Position numbers and translations under genes: made by a program. DNA of 64,000 nt from an uncultured Pelagibacteraceae bacterium (GTDB lineage Bacteria; Pseudomonadota; Alphaproteobacteria; Pelagibacterales; Pelagibacteraceae): assembly GCA_902588965.1 (NCBI GenBank), contig CACIRD010000006.1, positions 1 to 64,000 on the forward strand, read 5' to 3'. Numbering within the stretch: position 1 is the stretch's first letter; every line of letters starts with the position of its first letter. The notes under the pieces are model-generated. The model worked only from the letters and a program-made list of their open reading frames with translations, did not search any database and had not been told where the DNA came from. Shown here piece after piece: positions 16,667 through 31,743 of this stretch.

Positions 16667-18060
16667 AAATTAAATTAGCAAGATCTGAAATTATACATTT
16701 TGTTGGTATTGGAGGAATCGGCATGAGTGGTTTGGCTCTTATTATGAAAGGAATGGGTTTTAGAATACAAGGAAGTGATATTTCCCTGAATAAAAATATT
16801 GAAAGATTAAAAAAAAATAAAATTAAAGTAATAATTGGACATAGTAAAAAAAATATTGATAGGGCCACAATATTGGTAGTTTCTTCTGCAATTAAAAATA
16901 ACAATCCAGAGGTAGTAATAGCAAAAAGAAAAAAATTACCAATTTATAAAAGAGGAGATATGTTGAGCCATATTGCATCTTTAACAAAAAATATAGTTGT
17001 TGCAGGATCTCATGGAAAAACAACTACCACATCTTTAATTGCAGGAATTTTTTCAAAAACGAAACTTGATCCAACAATAATAAATGGAGGTGTTTTAAAT
17101 TATTTAGACAGTTCAGCCAGGCTAGGCAAAAGTAAGTGGAGCATAATAGAACTAGATGAATCTGATGGTAGTTTTGTAAAAGTTTCGCCAACATATTCTA
17201 TAATAACAAATATAGACAGAGAGCATATGGATTACTATAAATCAATGGACACGCTAGTTGATTTATTCAGAGAATTTATTTCCAAAGTTCCATCTTTTGG
17301 TAAATCATTTATTTGTTTAGATGATAAAAATAATAAAAAATTGATAAAAGAGTCAAAAATTAAAAATTTTTATACATATGGTATTAACAAAAAATCCAAC
17401 TTTATAATTAAAGACATTCACCAATCTAAATATTATTCCAGTTTTAATTTAGACATTAAACTCCCCGGAAGTAAAAATAATAATATTATTAAAAATATTA
17501 AAATTCCTTTATTGGGATTACATAATATAAAAAATGCTACTGCAGCCGCCGCAGTATCAATGAGCATTGGTATATCAAAGGATATAATTAAGAGAGGCTT
17601 GAAAGACTTTAAAGGTGTACAAAGAAGGTTTAATAAAATATTTAATTATAGAGGCGTAGATTTTTTTGATGACTATGCTCATCATCCAAGCGAAATTAAA
17701 GAAGTATTAAATGGTGTAAAAGAAGCTTATCAAAATGAAAAAATAATTTGTATATTTCAACCGCATAGAATTTCAAGATTAAAAGATCTTAAAAAAGAAT
17801 TTACATACTCTTTTAAAAAAGCAGATGAAGTAATTCTTTGTCCAATTTTTACCGCAGGGGAAAAATTAAAATTAGGTTTTAATTATTATAATTTTGCCAA
17901 GGAAATTATTAAAAATTCTCAGGTTAAACTTTACTTAGTTAAAGACCAGTACAATTTAGCTAGATTTATTAAACAAAATATTTATGGTAATAAAATAGTA
18001 ATAGGTATGGGGGCCGGATCAATTTCAAACTGGATTAAAGAGTTACCTAGCTTAGTATAA
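16663..18060 (+). CDS. murC: UDP-N-acetylmuramate--L-alanine ligase MurC
   Basis: A 465-residue Mur ligase that adds the first stem residue, L-alanine. It has an N-terminal H-F-V-G-I-G-G-I-G-M-S-G, the ATP loop V-A-G-S-H-G-K-T-T-T-T (about residues 110-120), E-x-D-E-S-D-G-S-F, N-I-D-R-E-H-M-D-Y-Y, and the C-terminal D-D-Y-A-H-H-P-S-E-I and F-Q-P-H-R-x-S-R motifs. Overlaps murG by 4 bp, and shares one base with murB. Confidence 0.98.
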   Translation: MKIKLARSEIIHFVGIGGIGMSGLALIMKGMGFRIQGSDISLNKNIERLKKNKIKVIIGHSKKNIDRATILVVSSAIKNNNPEVVIAKRKKLPIYKRGDMLSHIASLTKNIVVAGSHGKTTTTSLIAGIFSKTKLDPTIINGGVLNYLDSSARLGKSKWSIIELDESDGSFVKVSPTYSIITNIDREHMDYYKSMDTLVDLFREFISKVPSFGKSFICLDDKNNKKLIKESKIKNFYTYGINKKSNFIIKDIHQSKYYSSFNLDIKLPGSKNNNIIKNIKIPLLGLHNIKNATAAAAVSMSIGISKDIIKRGLKDFKGVQRRFNKIFNYRGVDFFDDYAHHPSEIKEVLNGVKEAYQNEKIICIFQPHRISRLKDLKKEFTYSFKKADEVILCPIFTAGEKLKLGFNYYNFAKEIIKNSQVKLYLVKDQYNLARFIKQNIYGNKIVIGMGAGSISNWIKELPSLV

Positions 18061-18962
18061 TGAATAAATTAGAGAAATTTTCTAAACAAATTAAAAGTAA
18101 ATTTTTTTTTAATTATGATCTAAAAAAATTAAATTGGTTTAATATTGGTGGCAAAACTAAAGCTTATTTTAAACCAGATAATCTAAATGATTTAGTTTTT
18201 TTTCTAAAAGAGTTTGGAAAAAAAGAAAGAATATTTGTTTTAGGTGCTGGTTCAAATATTTTATTAACAGACAAGAAATTTGACGGAACTGTTATAAAGT
18301 TAGGAAAAAATTTCTCAAATATATCTCTAATTCATAATAATATAATAGTAGCTGGTTCTGCTGTGAGCGATAAAAAACTATCAGATTTTGCAATGGAAAA
18401 TAATATAGGCGGTTTTGAATTTTTATCGTGTATACCAGGAACAGTCGGTGGCGGGTTAAAAATAAATTCAGGATGTTTTGGAAGAGAATTTAGAGATATA
18501 TTGGTATCTGTACAAGTTATTGATAAAAAAGGAACTATTCAAACAATACCATCATCAAAAATAAATTTTGATTATAGATATAGTCCTATAGATAAGGATC
18601 TTATTTTTCTTAGCGCATCATTTAAAGGAGAAATGAAAAATAAGAATGAAATAGAGAAAATTATAAAGGCTTTTAAAAATAAAAAAGATTTGGCCCAACC
18701 CACAAAAATAAAAACAGGAGGAAGTACATTTAAAAATCCAAAAAACCAAACAGATTTAAAAGTATGGCAATTAATTAAAAAATCAGTCTCTTTAGATAAA
18801 AAATTTGGTGATGCGAAAATTTCAAATAAACACTGTAATTTTTTTATAAATTCAAAAAATGCAAAATTTGATGATATGAAAAAATTAATTAATTATGTAA
18901 AGAATCAAGTAAAAATTAAAACTGGAATTGCTTTAGAAACTGAAATTGAAATTATTGAATAA
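18060..18962 (+). CDS. murB: UDP-N-acetylenolpyruvoylglucosamine reductase MurB
   Basis: A 300-residue flavoprotein that reduces UDP-GlcNAc-enolpyruvate to UDP-MurNAc with NADPH. FAD-binding features are N-I-G-G-K-T, L-G-A-G-S-N-I-L-L and the I-P-G-T-V-G-G segment followed by an N-S-G-C-F-G-x-E. The short form (type II-like, lacking the E. coli insert) is suggested by length. The R-Y-S-P motif, G-G-S-T-F-K-N-P and the near-terminal L-E-T-E-I-E-I follow the family. MurA, the preceding step, is not in the window. Confidence 0.97.
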   Translation: MNKLEKFSKQIKSKFFFNYDLKKLNWFNIGGKTKAYFKPDNLNDLVFFLKEFGKKERIFVLGAGSNILLTDKKFDGTVIKLGKNFSNISLIHNNIIVAGSAVSDKKLSDFAMENNIGGFEFLSCIPGTVGGGLKINSGCFGREFRDILVSVQVIDKKGTIQTIPSSKINFDYRYSPIDKDLIFLSASFKGEMKNKNEIEKIIKAFKNKKDLAQPTKIKTGGSTFKNPKNQTDLKVWQLIKKSVSLDKKFGDAKISNKHCNFFINSKNAKFDDMKKLINYVKNQVKIKTGIALETEIEIIE

Positions 18963-19880
18963 ATGAAAAAAAAGGTGCTAATATTAGGTGGTGGATTATC
19001 TAAAGAAAGAGAGATTAGTCTAGAAACTGCAAAACAAGTAAATAAAGCGTTAAAAAAAAAATATATTACTTTATTTTGTGAGCCTAACGAACAGCTAATT
19101 TATAAAATAAAAAAATTTAAGCCAAATATAATTTTTAATGCTTTGCATGGACGATTTGGTGAAGATGGATATATTCAAACAATACTTGAAGATCAAAAAG
19201 TAAAATATACTCACTCAGGTATTTTAGCATCATATACAGCAATGAATAAAGTGATTTCAAAAGAAATTTTTAAAAAAAATAAAATTTTAACACCCAAGTA
19301 CTTTAAGTTTGAATTTTCTAATAAAAATTCAAAGAAAAAAATAATAAATAAAATCAAGTCAAAACTTAAGTTTCCAGTAGTAATTAAACCAATTAACGAA
19401 GGGTCTAGCGTTGATGTTTATATATGTTCAGAGAAAAACATAATTAAAAATTTAAAAAAACTTGAAAAATACGAGGAAGTATTAATAGAAAAATATATTG
19501 GAGGAAGGGAAATTCAAGTAGCAATACTTGGAAATAAAAAATTAGGAGCTATAGAACTTAAACCAAAAAGAAAATTTTATGATTATAAAGCAAAGTATAA
19601 TTCTAATGCAAAAACTGAGCATTTAATACCTGTAAAATTAAGTTCAAGCAATATGAAAAAAGTTTTAAACATTGCTCTAAAAGCTCACAAGGTTCTTGGG
19701 TGTAGAGGTGTAACAAGATCTGATTTTAAATTCCTTAATAACAAATTTTACTTATTAGAACTGAACACTCAACCTGGTATGACCAGTTTATCGTTAGTTC
19801 CAGAAATAGCTGCCTATAAAGGAATCAACTTTTTAAAATTATTAGAATGGATTTTGAATGATGCATCAGTTAATAGGTAA
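18963..19880 (+). CDS. ddl: D-alanine--D-alanine ligase
   Basis: A 305-residue ATP-grasp enzyme making D-Ala-D-Ala for the MurF half of the fusion upstream. Visible motifs are G-G-x-S-x-E-R-E-I-S near residue 9, N-A-L-H-G-R-F-G-E-D-G (about 60-70), P-V-V-I-K-P-I-N-E-G-S-S-V-D-V (ATP binding), the E-K-Y-I-G-G-R-E-I-Q segment, G-C-R-G-V-T-R-S-D-F, and L-E-L-N-T-Q-P-G-M-T with metal ligands. The start follows the murB stop directly. The 3' end overlaps ftsQ by 23 bp. Confidence 0.97.
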   Translation: MKKKVLILGGGLSKEREISLETAKQVNKALKKKYITLFCEPNEQLIYKIKKFKPNIIFNALHGRFGEDGYIQTILEDQKVKYTHSGILASYTAMNKVISKEIFKKNKILTPKYFKFEFSNKNSKKKIINKIKSKLKFPVVIKPINEGSSVDVYICSEKNIIKNLKKLEKYEEVLIEKYIGGREIQVAILGNKKLGAIELKPKRKFYDYKAKYNSNAKTEHLIPVKLSSSNMKKVLNIALKAHKVLGCRGVTRSDFKFLNNKFYLLELNTQPGMTSLSLVPEIAAYKGINFLKLLEWILNDASVNR

Positions 19881-20523
19881 AAAAAAAAATATTTATATAT
19901 ATTTATTTTTATTTTTTTTATTAAGTACAATTAATAACTTTAATTTTAAAATTTTTTTTGAAGAAAATTTTAAAATAAAAAACATTATTACTAATGACAA
20001 TATTGTAAAAGAATTGAAATATTTAATCGATAAAAATATATTTTTTTTAGATAAAAAAAATATAACTGCTATTTTGGAGAATTACCCTATTTTAAAATCT
20101 TTCCAAATAAATAAAATTTATCCAAATTCTTTAGAGGTTAAAATTTATAGAACGAAACATTTAGCGATGATAAATGTTGGAGATAAAACTATGTATATAG
20201 GCGAAAATGGAAAAATATTTGAGGATAAAAAATATCAGTCTAAACTACCTTTAATTGTTGGTGATCCCGATATTGAAAGTATAAACTATTTTTTAAATTT
20301 ATTAAATAAATCTAATTTAAATTACCAAGAAATTGATTCACTAAAATTTTACCCTTCAAAAAGGTGGGATATCATTTTTAACAATAAAAGAATTATTAAA
20401 TTACCTGAGAAAAATGTTTTATTTTTTATCAATAAAGCAAAAAAATTATTAAATGATAAAAAATTTGACAAAAAAATTATAGATTTGAGACTAACTAATA
20501 AAATTATTTTATCTGATGGATAA
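19858..20523 (+). CDS. ftsQ: FtsQ-like division protein (POTRA domain)
   Basis: A 221-residue bitopic protein with a short basic N-terminus, one transmembrane helix (about residues 11-28), a POTRA-like segment (about 35-100, with I-x-N-I-x-x-x and a Y-P-x-L-K-S-F-Q-I-N-K-I-Y-P-N-S-L-E-V-K-I motif), and a beta domain. FtsQ bridges the early and late divisome with FtsL/FtsB. The P-N-S-L-x-V-x-I-x-E/R-x-x-x-A motif and position after ddl support the call. Either of two adjacent ATGs (19858, 19861) could start it. The 3' end overlaps the next gene by 8 bp. Confidence 0.85.
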   Translation: MMHQLIGKKKNIYIYLFLFFLLSTINNFNFKIFFEENFKIKNIITNDNIVKELKYLIDKNIFFLDKKNITAILENYPILKSFQINKIYPNSLEVKIYRTKHLAMINVGDKTMYIGENGKIFEDKKYQSKLPLIVGDPDIESINYFLNLLNKSNLNYQEIDSLKFYPSKRWDIIFNNKRIIKLPEKNVLFFINKAKKLLNDKKFDKKIIDLRLTNKIILSDG

Positions 20524-21217
20524 GTTGGAAGTTTTTATAAATTTAGATTACCAAAAGATAAGCTTAATAATTATCGATATCCAAAATAAAAAAAAAATAA
20601 AATTTACAGAATTTGAAGTTTTAAATGATTTTAATAATATAGATACTATTCTTGATAATCTAAATAAAATTTTAAAAGGATTAATAATAGATTTAGAAAA
20701 AGAAATTGATTATACAATAAATAGTATAAATTTAATGATTGATAGCCCACTTAACCTTTACATCGACCTATCAGTTAAAAAAAATTTTGATCAAACAAAA
20801 ATTCAAAAAAATCAACTGGAATATTTAATACAGGATTTAAAGCAACAAATTTTAAGAAATAACGGAGAATTCATTATTGGTCATATTTTGCTAAAAAATT
20901 TTTTTATAAATGGTACATATCATAGTGAAATGCCCGTAGGAAAAGTTTGTAAAGATTTAATACTTGAAGCTCAATTTGTATGTTTTTCCACAAAAATTAT
21001 TGAACCTCTTAAAAATTTTTTTGACAAACATCAAATAAAAATCAACAAGATTATTTGTACAAAATACGCAAGGACATTGCTAGATGATGATTCAGACAAC
21101 CTGAAGGAAGCTGCTACTAGAGCTTTCTTGGGATCAAATATAAATGAAGTTGAAATAAACCAAAAAAAATCGACCAAACTGGGCTTTTTTGAAAGAATTT
21201 TCCACATTTTTTCATAA
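20516..21217 (+). CDS. Shortened FtsA-like protein lacking the ATPase core
   Basis: A 233-residue protein in the normal ftsA slot between ftsQ and lpxC. By eye it lines up with both ends of E. coli FtsA (420 aa). Residues 4-22 resemble the first 1A beta hairpin. The I-N-L-M-I region at 71-75, the helix near 92-112, H-I-L-L at 123, the P-V-G at 140-142, and F-V-C-F then K-I-I-E-P-L at 154-165 follow subdomain 1C. Q-I-K-I-N-K-I-I-C at 173-181 follows the return into 1A. After residue about 190, where FtsA has D-I-G-G-G-T and domains 2A/2B, it jumps to an A-A-T-R-A-F-L-G helix (199-206) and a hydrophobic/basic end (222-233, GFFERIFHIF) like the FtsA membrane-targeting helix. About 190 residues are missing, without any frameshift. 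Function is inferred, not shown. Confidence 0.7.
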   Translation: MDKLEVFINLDYQKISLIIIDIQNKKKIKFTEFEVLNDFNNIDTILDNLNKILKGLIIDLEKEIDYTINSINLMIDSPLNLYIDLSVKKNFDQTKIQKNQLEYLIQDLKQQILRNNGEFIIGHILLKNFFINGTYHSEMPVGKVCKDLILEAQFVCFSTKIIEPLKNFFDKHQIKINKIICTKYARTLLDDDSDNLKEAATRAFLGSNINEVEINQKKSTKLGFFERIFHIFS

Positions 21218-21278
21218 CTGTATTTTATCGTAACATTAGTTGTTTTTGTTATTAATCAAGACGATCCTATAAATTCAC

Positions 21279-22199
21279 ATGTCAATTTTAAATCAGAAAA
21301 CTATCAGATCCACAATTGTATTTGACGGTGTATCGCTTCATAAAGGTAAAGAAGCAAAAGTAAAGATATTGCCTGCAAAACCAAATACAGGAATAGTGTT
21401 TAAAAGAGTTGACGTTAAAGGTGATAACCTAATTCATGCGAATTTTCATAATGTCACTGATGCAACACTCTGCACAACTTTAAGTAATAATTCAGGAGTG
21501 AGTATATCTACTGTGGAGCATTTGATGGCGGCCTTATATGGATGTGGTGTAGATAACGCTGTAATAGAAATAAATAATGACGAAGTTCCAATAAAAGATG
21601 GATCTTCAAAATTTTTCGTTGAAGCTATTAAAAAAGTTGGATTAGATATTAGTAATTTACCTATAAAAATAATTAAGATTTTAGAAAAAATTGAAGTTAC
21701 AGATGGTGAAAAAAGAATTACAATTGAACCATCGAAAACAAGCTTAGAAATTGACTTCGAAATTAAATTTAACAACCCATTAATTGGAACACAAAGAAAT
21801 GTAATAAATGTTTATGAAAATGATTTAAGTGATATTTATAATTCTAGAACATTTTGTCTCTTTCAAGATATAGAAAAACTTAAAAAAATGAATTTAGCTA
21901 AAGGTGGATCTTTGGATAATGCGATTGTTGTAAAAGAAAATAAAGTCTTAAATAAAGAAGGATTAAGAAATGAAAAAGAATTTGTTAATCATAAGATTTT
22001 AGACTGTATGGGCGATTTGTATCTCTCAGGTCACAAGATAGTAGGCAAAATAGTTTGTACCCAAGGCGGCCATAAATTAACTAATCAGCTATTACGAAAA
22101 CTTTTTAGCGAGAATCATAATTTTTCAATTTTTGAGCTTAAGGAAAAAAGTGTACCTCACTCAATAATTAACAAAATTCCACTAAAATCTATTGCTTAA
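21279..22199 (+). CDS. lpxC: UDP-3-O-acyl-N-acetylglucosamine deacetylase LpxC
   Basis: A 306-residue zinc deacetylase catalysing the committed step of lipid A synthesis, so the cell makes a lipid A-based outer membrane. The zinc ligands are seen as His81 in T-V-E-H-L-M-A-A and as His238 and Asp242 in H-K-I-L-D-C-M-G-D. A G-x-x-x-H-K-G-K start motif, R-T-F-C-L-F-x-D and the late L-x-G-H-K-I-V-G are also typical. The length is usual. It is separated from the FtsA-like gene by 61 bp, so it may have its own promoter. Confidence 0.98.
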   Translation: MSILNQKTIRSTIVFDGVSLHKGKEAKVKILPAKPNTGIVFKRVDVKGDNLIHANFHNVTDATLCTTLSNNSGVSISTVEHLMAALYGCGVDNAVIEINNDEVPIKDGSSKFFVEAIKKVGLDISNLPIKIIKILEKIEVTDGEKRITIEPSKTSLEIDFEIKFNNPLIGTQRNVINVYENDLSDIYNSRTFCLFQDIEKLKKMNLAKGGSLDNAIVVKENKVLNKEGLRNEKEFVNHKILDCMGDLYLSGHKIVGKIVCTQGGHKLTNQLLRKLFSENHNFSIFELKEKSVPHSIINKIPLKSIA

Positions 22200-22240
22200 A
22201 ACAATTTCTAGTTTTTAATATAATCTGTTAAAAACTTAGG

Positions 22241-26780
<4,540 letters not shown>

Positions 26781-26784
<4 letters not shown>

Positions 26785-28820
26785 TTTTTTATTTTTTTTT
26801 GATACCTAATCCAACCAGGACTCCTTGTTCCTTCTTCTATTTCAAAATCTTGATTAAAATCAAAGTCATCATCTTGTGAATCGCTTTCTTCGTAAAATGT
26901 ATTTTTTTCTAAATTTTTATTTGGTAATTCATCTATGAATCTCGATGCAATACTGTCTATCCAATCACCTTGATAAAAACGATTTGTTGAAAAAGACACA
27001 TATGCATTTTTTTTTGCTCTAGTAAGACCAACATAAGCTAGTCTTCTTTCTTCTTCTAAACCGCTATCTCCTTTTTCCTCAATTGATTTTTGATGTGGAA
27101 AAAGTCCCTCTTCCCAACCTGGTAAAAATACCACTTCAAATTCAAGACCTTTCGAGGCGTGTATTGTCATAAGATTAACTTTTTCACCATTCCAATCTTG
27201 ATCTATTGAAGTTGCTAACGCAACATGCTCAAGAAAACTTTCAAGATTATCAAATTCTTTCATAGCATTTAAAAGTTCCTTTATATTCTCTAATCTATTT
27301 TCATTTTCCAAATCTTTTTTATTTTTTAACATTGCAGAGTAGCCTGATTCATCAAGAACTATCTGAAGTAATTTTACATGATTTATTTTTTTGACAAATA
27401 AATCGTCCCTCCATTTATCAATGAAGTTTAAAAATGTTTTTAAACCAATTTTAGTTTTGGGTTTTATTAAGTTTAGCTCAATTAATTTCTTTGATGAAGC
27501 TTCCAAACATAATGTATTTTTTTTTGAGAATTCATGTAATTGATTTATGGTACTTTCTCCTATTGATCTTTTAGGATTATTTACTATTCTTTCAAATGCC
27601 AAATCATCTTTATTTTGAAAAATCAACCTAAGGTAAGCTATACAATCTTTTATTTCTGCCCTTTCATAAAATTTAGTTCCTCCTATAATTCTATAAGGCA
27701 AACCAATACTAAGAAATCTCTCTTCAAACTCTCTTGTTTGAAATATAGCCCTAACCAAGATTGCAATATTATTTAAAGAAAAATTTTTTTTCAATTTTTT
27801 TTCTATTTCATCGCTAACACCAATTGCCTCGTCTTTTCCATTCCTAAAACAATTTAATTTTACAAGTTCTCCTTCTTCAAGAGTAGTTTTAAGATTTTTA
27901 CCAACTCGTTTTTTATTATTTGATATAAGACCTGATGCAACAGATAAGATATTTTCAGTAGATCTATAATTTTCCTCTAATCTTATAACTTTTGTATTTT
28001 CGTAAATTTTATCAAATTCTAGAAAATTTTTAATTTCTGCTCCTCGCCAACTATAAATAGATTGATCATCATCTCCGACACAGCAAATATTTTTGTGTTT
28101 TAAGGCTAGTAAATTTAGCCAACGGCTTTGTATAAAATTTGTATCTTGATATTCGTCAACAAGTATATATTTAAAATTATTAGAATATATTTCTCTTATA
28201 TCTGGATTTTTTTCTAAAATTTTTACACAATGCAAGATTAAATCACCAAAATCACAAGCATTAAGATCTAATAATTTTCTCTGGTAAATTTTGTATAAAG
28301 GAAGGATAGTTCTTTCATATATATCTTTTCTATCTATAATTACTTCGTCAGGATAGAAGCCTTTATTTTTCCATCTATCTATAATTGACAATATTGCATT
28401 AGGAGACAATTTTTTAATATCGATATTTTCAGATTTACAAATATTTTTAATTAATCTTACCTGATCACTAGTGTCAACAATTGTAAAATTTGCATTTAAT
28501 CCCGCTGCTGCCGCATGTCTTCTTAAAAGTTTTGCACAAATCGAATGAAATGTACCCAACCATGAAAGTCCCGCTGCCTTATTTTTGAGTATTTTTATCA
28601 CTCTAGTCTGCATTTCTTTTGCTGCTTTGTTTGTAAAAGTTACTGATAAAATTTGATTTGGAAACGCTCTGTTTTGATTGATAATATGTGCAATTTTAGA
28701 TGTTAGTACTTTAGTTTTTCCTGAACCAGCCCCGGCAACTATTAATAGAGGCCCATCAGTAGAAATAACAGCTTCTTTTTGAGCTGAATTTAAGTTTTTT
28801 AAATAATCTAAGTTTGTCAT
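26781..28820 (-). CDS. uvrD: UvrD/PcrA-type DNA helicase
   Basis: A superfamily 1A 3'-5' helicase of about 680 residues. Motifs run in order: Q motif L-N-S-A-Q-K-E-A-V, Walker A A-G-A-G-S-G-K-T, F-T-N-K-A-A-K-E-M, the V-D-E-Y-Q-D-T-N Walker B, G-D-D-D-Q-S-I-Y-S-W-R-G-A motif III, L-E-E-N-Y-R-S, and the late motifs N-L-M-T-I-H-A-S-K-G-L-E-F and E-E-R-R-L-A-Y-V-G-L-T-R-A. It would act in nucleotide excision and mismatch repair. The start at 28820 is preferred because it leaves the usual short lead before the Q motif. An in-frame ATG at 28844 would add eight residues. Divergent from the AsmA-like gene. Confidence 0.95.
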
Positions 28821-28855
28821 TTCTAAATATTCATTATAAATCAACTTAAAATTTG

Positions 28856-30298
28856 ATGAAAAAAATAAATTTTAAATTTCAATTTAATCCAAAAATAGCT
28901 ATTTTTGTATCAACAGCTATATTTTTTATATACCTCTTATATTTATCAATACCAAGTTTATATGATACTGGAAGAGTTCAAAAAGACCTTACAAACAAAT
29001 TATTAAAGGATTTTAGTTTAAATTTCAGTTTATCTACAGATATAACTTATAGAATATTACCACAACCACACTTTTCAATAAAAGATTCTAAATTGTTTTA
29101 TAAAGAATCAAATGTTGCTAATGATATAGGCGAAATTAAGGAACTAAAAGTTTTTATAAGTCAACATAATTTTTTTAATAAAGAAAAGATTTATATAAAA
29201 AAAATTGAATTAAACAAAGCAAACTTTTTCTTTAAAAGAAAAGATTTTAGTTTTTTAAAGTCATTTTTAAATAAAAAATTTTCGGAAAAAAATATTAAAA
29301 TTAAAAAAAGCAAATTTTTTTACAACGATTCTTCTGGAAATGTTGTTTTTATATATACCACTAATCAAACAAATATTTTTAAGTCGGATGAGGATGTTCA
29401 AAATTTATTTGAGTCTAACGGGGAAATTTTTAACATTCCAACTAATATATTTTGGAGTAAGGATTTAGAAACAAAAAATGAATCTTTAAAGATAAATACA
29501 AAGAAAGTTTTTTTTAATTTAATAAACAAAAGTATTTTTAACGGCGATAGATTGGAGCATGAGAATATACTTAATATAGCGTCAGGAAGATTTAAAACAA
29601 AGTATGAAATTAAAGAAAAAAATATTAAAATTAAATCAGAAAAGTCATCTATAAAAAACATCCCAATTTCATATGAGGGTAAAATTAATTTTAAACCATT
29701 TAGTTTTAGTTTAAATATCAATTCAAAAGAGATTAATTTTTTATATTTACTAAAAAATTCATTTATATTGAATGAGATAATCTTATCAAATGCTTTGAAT
29801 CAAAAAAGTTTAAATGGAAGGATAAATATTAAATCTGATAAATTGACAAAAAATAAAATCTTCGAAAAATTAAATTTAAATATAAATTTTGATGAAGGAA
29901 AAATTAACTTGAATAATTCTCAGTTTATAAGCAATAAGATTGGAAAAATGGAGTTATTTAATAGCTATTTTTTAGAGAAAGATAAAAAGATATTTTTTGA
30001 GGGTACATTAAGATTTAAAGTAAATAAAACAAAAGAATTTTATAAAATTTTATTGGTTCCCAAAAAAAAAAGAAAAGATTTTGAAAAAATAGATTTTAAT
30101 TTTAGTTATGATCTAACCGATAAATATGCAAATATAAATAATATAATTTTTTATTCAAAAAAAGGAAAAAAAATTAACTCTGAAAAAATTGATGATATAG
30201 TCGAAAATAACATTGATAACCAGTACAATATTTTAAATTTTAATTCATTAAAAAATTTTTTAAAAAAGATTTTTTACATTTATTCAGAAGAAGGGTAA
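28856..30298 (+). CDS. AsmA-like envelope protein
   Basis: A 480-residue protein with one N-terminal transmembrane helix (about residues 14-33). After it comes a long, repetitive beta-rich periplasmic region of alternating hydrophobic and polar residues, with many D/N-I-x-x-x and K-I-x-x strands. This is the AsmA/DUF3971-type look of proteins thought to carry phospholipid to the outer membrane or to act in its biogenesis. After the helix comes [15 protein letters not shown], close to the V-x-W-x-x-x-P-x-x-x-L-x-D seen at the start of AsmA proteins. The ATG at 28856 is used; a TTG lies one codon upstream. The family call is moderate; the exact role is unknown. Confidence 0.65.
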   Translation: MKKINFKFQFNPKIAIFVSTAIFFIYLLYLSIPSLYDTGRVQKDLTNKLLKDFSLNFSLSTDITYRILPQPHFSIKDSKLFYKESNVANDIGEIKELKVFISQHNFFNKEKIYIKKIELNKANFFFKRKDFSFLKSFLNKKFSEKNIKIKKSKFFYNDSSGNVVFIYTTNQTNIFKSDEDVQNLFESNGEIFNIPTNIFWSKDLETKNESLKINTKKVFFNLINKSIFNGDRLEHENILNIASGRFKTKYEIKEKNIKIKSEKSSIKNIPISYEGKINFKPFSFSLNINSKEINFLYLLKNSFILNEIILSNALNQKSLNGRINIKSDKLTKNKIFEKLNLNINFDEGKINLNNSQFISNKIGKMELFNSYFLEKDKKIFFEGTLRFKVNKTKEFYKILLVPKKKRKDFEKIDFNFSYDLTDKYANINNIIFYSKKGKKINSEKIDDIVENNIDNQYNILNFNSLKNFLKKIFYIYSEEG

Positions 30299-31674
30299 AT
30301 CATTTTTTTTGGATCGACAATTTTGTTATAATTTTTTTCATCAATTAAACCAGATTTAATTGCCTCATGTTTTAATGTAGTATTATTTTTCAAAGCTCTT
30401 TTTGCAATTTTTGCTGCATTATCATAGCCAATCTTTGGAGCCAAAGCAGTCACTAACATAAGGGAATTTTTTAATAATTCGTTAATTCTTTTTTTATCAG
30501 CTTTTAAACCAGATACACAAAATTTTGTAAAACTTCTTGATGAGTCAGAAATAATATTAATTGATTGTAAAACATTATGAATAATTAATGGTTTAAAAAC
30601 ATTTAATTCGAAATGTCCATGTGATCCTGCCATTGTGATTCCGTTATGATTTCCAATTACTTTTACGCAAACCATAGTTACTGCTTCGCATTGAGTTGGA
30701 TTAACTTTTCCTGGCATTATAGACGAACCAGGTTCGTTCTCAGGTAATATTAATTCACCATAACCAGCCCTTGGTCCCGAACCTAAAAATCTAATATCGT
30801 TTGCAATTTTCATAAGACAAACAGCAGTTGTATTTAATGTACCAGAAAAATTCACTATAGCATCATGCGCAGCAAGAGAAGCAAATTTATTTTCAGATGG
30901 CCTGAATGGTAGTTTTGTTATTTTTTTTATCTCGGATACAACTTTTTTATCAAAGCCTTTTTTTGTATTTATTCCAGTTCCAACAGCTGTCCCACCTTGG
31001 GCCAAATAATATATTTCATTTAAAGATAGGTTTATTCTTTCTATGCATTTTGTTAGTTGTGAGTGATAACCTGAAAATTCTTGGCCTAGTGTCAATGGAG
31101 TTGCATCCTGCAAATGGGTTCTTCCAACTTTTATAATATTTTTAAATTCCTTTGCTTTTTTCTTTAAACTTAAATTTAATAAATTAAGGCTTGGTATCAA
31201 CTTTTCTTTTGTCAGCATGGCTATAGCCATATGCATCGCTGTTGGGAAAACGTCGTTAGTGGACTGGCATTTATTTACATGATCGTTTGGATGAACTGGT
31301 TTTTTTGTTCCTTTTTTTCCTCCCAAAATTTCTATAGCTCTGTTTGCAATAACTTCATTTACATTCATATTGGTTTGTGTACCCGAACCTGTTTGCCATA
31401 CTTTTAGAGGAAAGTTATCTTTAAGTTTGCCCGAGATAACTTCGTCGGCAGCTTTGATTATTGCATTTCCAATTTTTCTATCAATATCACCATTTTTAAT
31501 ATTAACTTTGGCAACAGATTTTTTAATTATTGCGATTGATTTAATTACAATTGGGCTTACTAAAAAATCACCAATATTAAAGTATTTACTAGATCTTTGT
31601 GTTGAGGCTCCCCAGTATTTATCCACAGGTACATTTACGAACCCAATACTGTCATATTCTTTTCTAGTTTTCAT
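30280..31674 (-). CDS. fumC: Fumarate hydratase class II
   Basis: A 464-residue class II (iron-independent) fumarase, converting fumarate to malate in the TCA cycle. Fumarase/aspartase landmarks: W-G-A-S-T-Q-R-S near the start, [12 protein letters not shown] (about 94-105), [27 protein letters not shown], and the signature [13 protein letters not shown] with the catalytic loop serine. Convergent with the AsmA-like gene (19-bp overlap), divergent from the pyrophosphohydrolase gene with about 70 bp between. Confidence 0.97.
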   Translation of the reverse strand: MKTRKEYDSIGFVNVPVDKYWGASTQRSSKYFNIGDFLVSPIVIKSIAIIKKSVAKVNIKNGDIDRKIGNAIIKAADEVISGKLKDNFPLKVWQTGSGTQTNMNVNEVIANRAIEILGGKKGTKKPVHPNDHVNKCQSTNDVFPTAMHMAIAMLTKEKLIPSLNLLNLSLKKKAKEFKNIIKVGRTHLQDATPLTLGQEFSGYHSQLTKCIERINLSLNEIYYLAQGGTAVGTGINTKKGFDKKVVSEIKKITKLPFRPSENKFASLAAHDAIVNFSGTLNTTAVCLMKIANDIRFLGSGPRAGYGELILPENEPGSSIMPGKVNPTQCEAVTMVCVKVIGNHNGITMAGSHGHFELNVFKPLIIHNVLQSINIISDSSRSFTKFCVSGLKADKKRINELLKNSLMLVTALAPKIGYDNAAKIAKRALKNNTTLKHEAIKSGLIDEKNYNKIVDPKKMIYPSSE

Positions 31675-31743
31675 AATTTTAATTTAGGGTGTAATGCTAT
31701 AATTCTTATACATTAAGTTAAATAAAAATCAAATAGGAGCATT

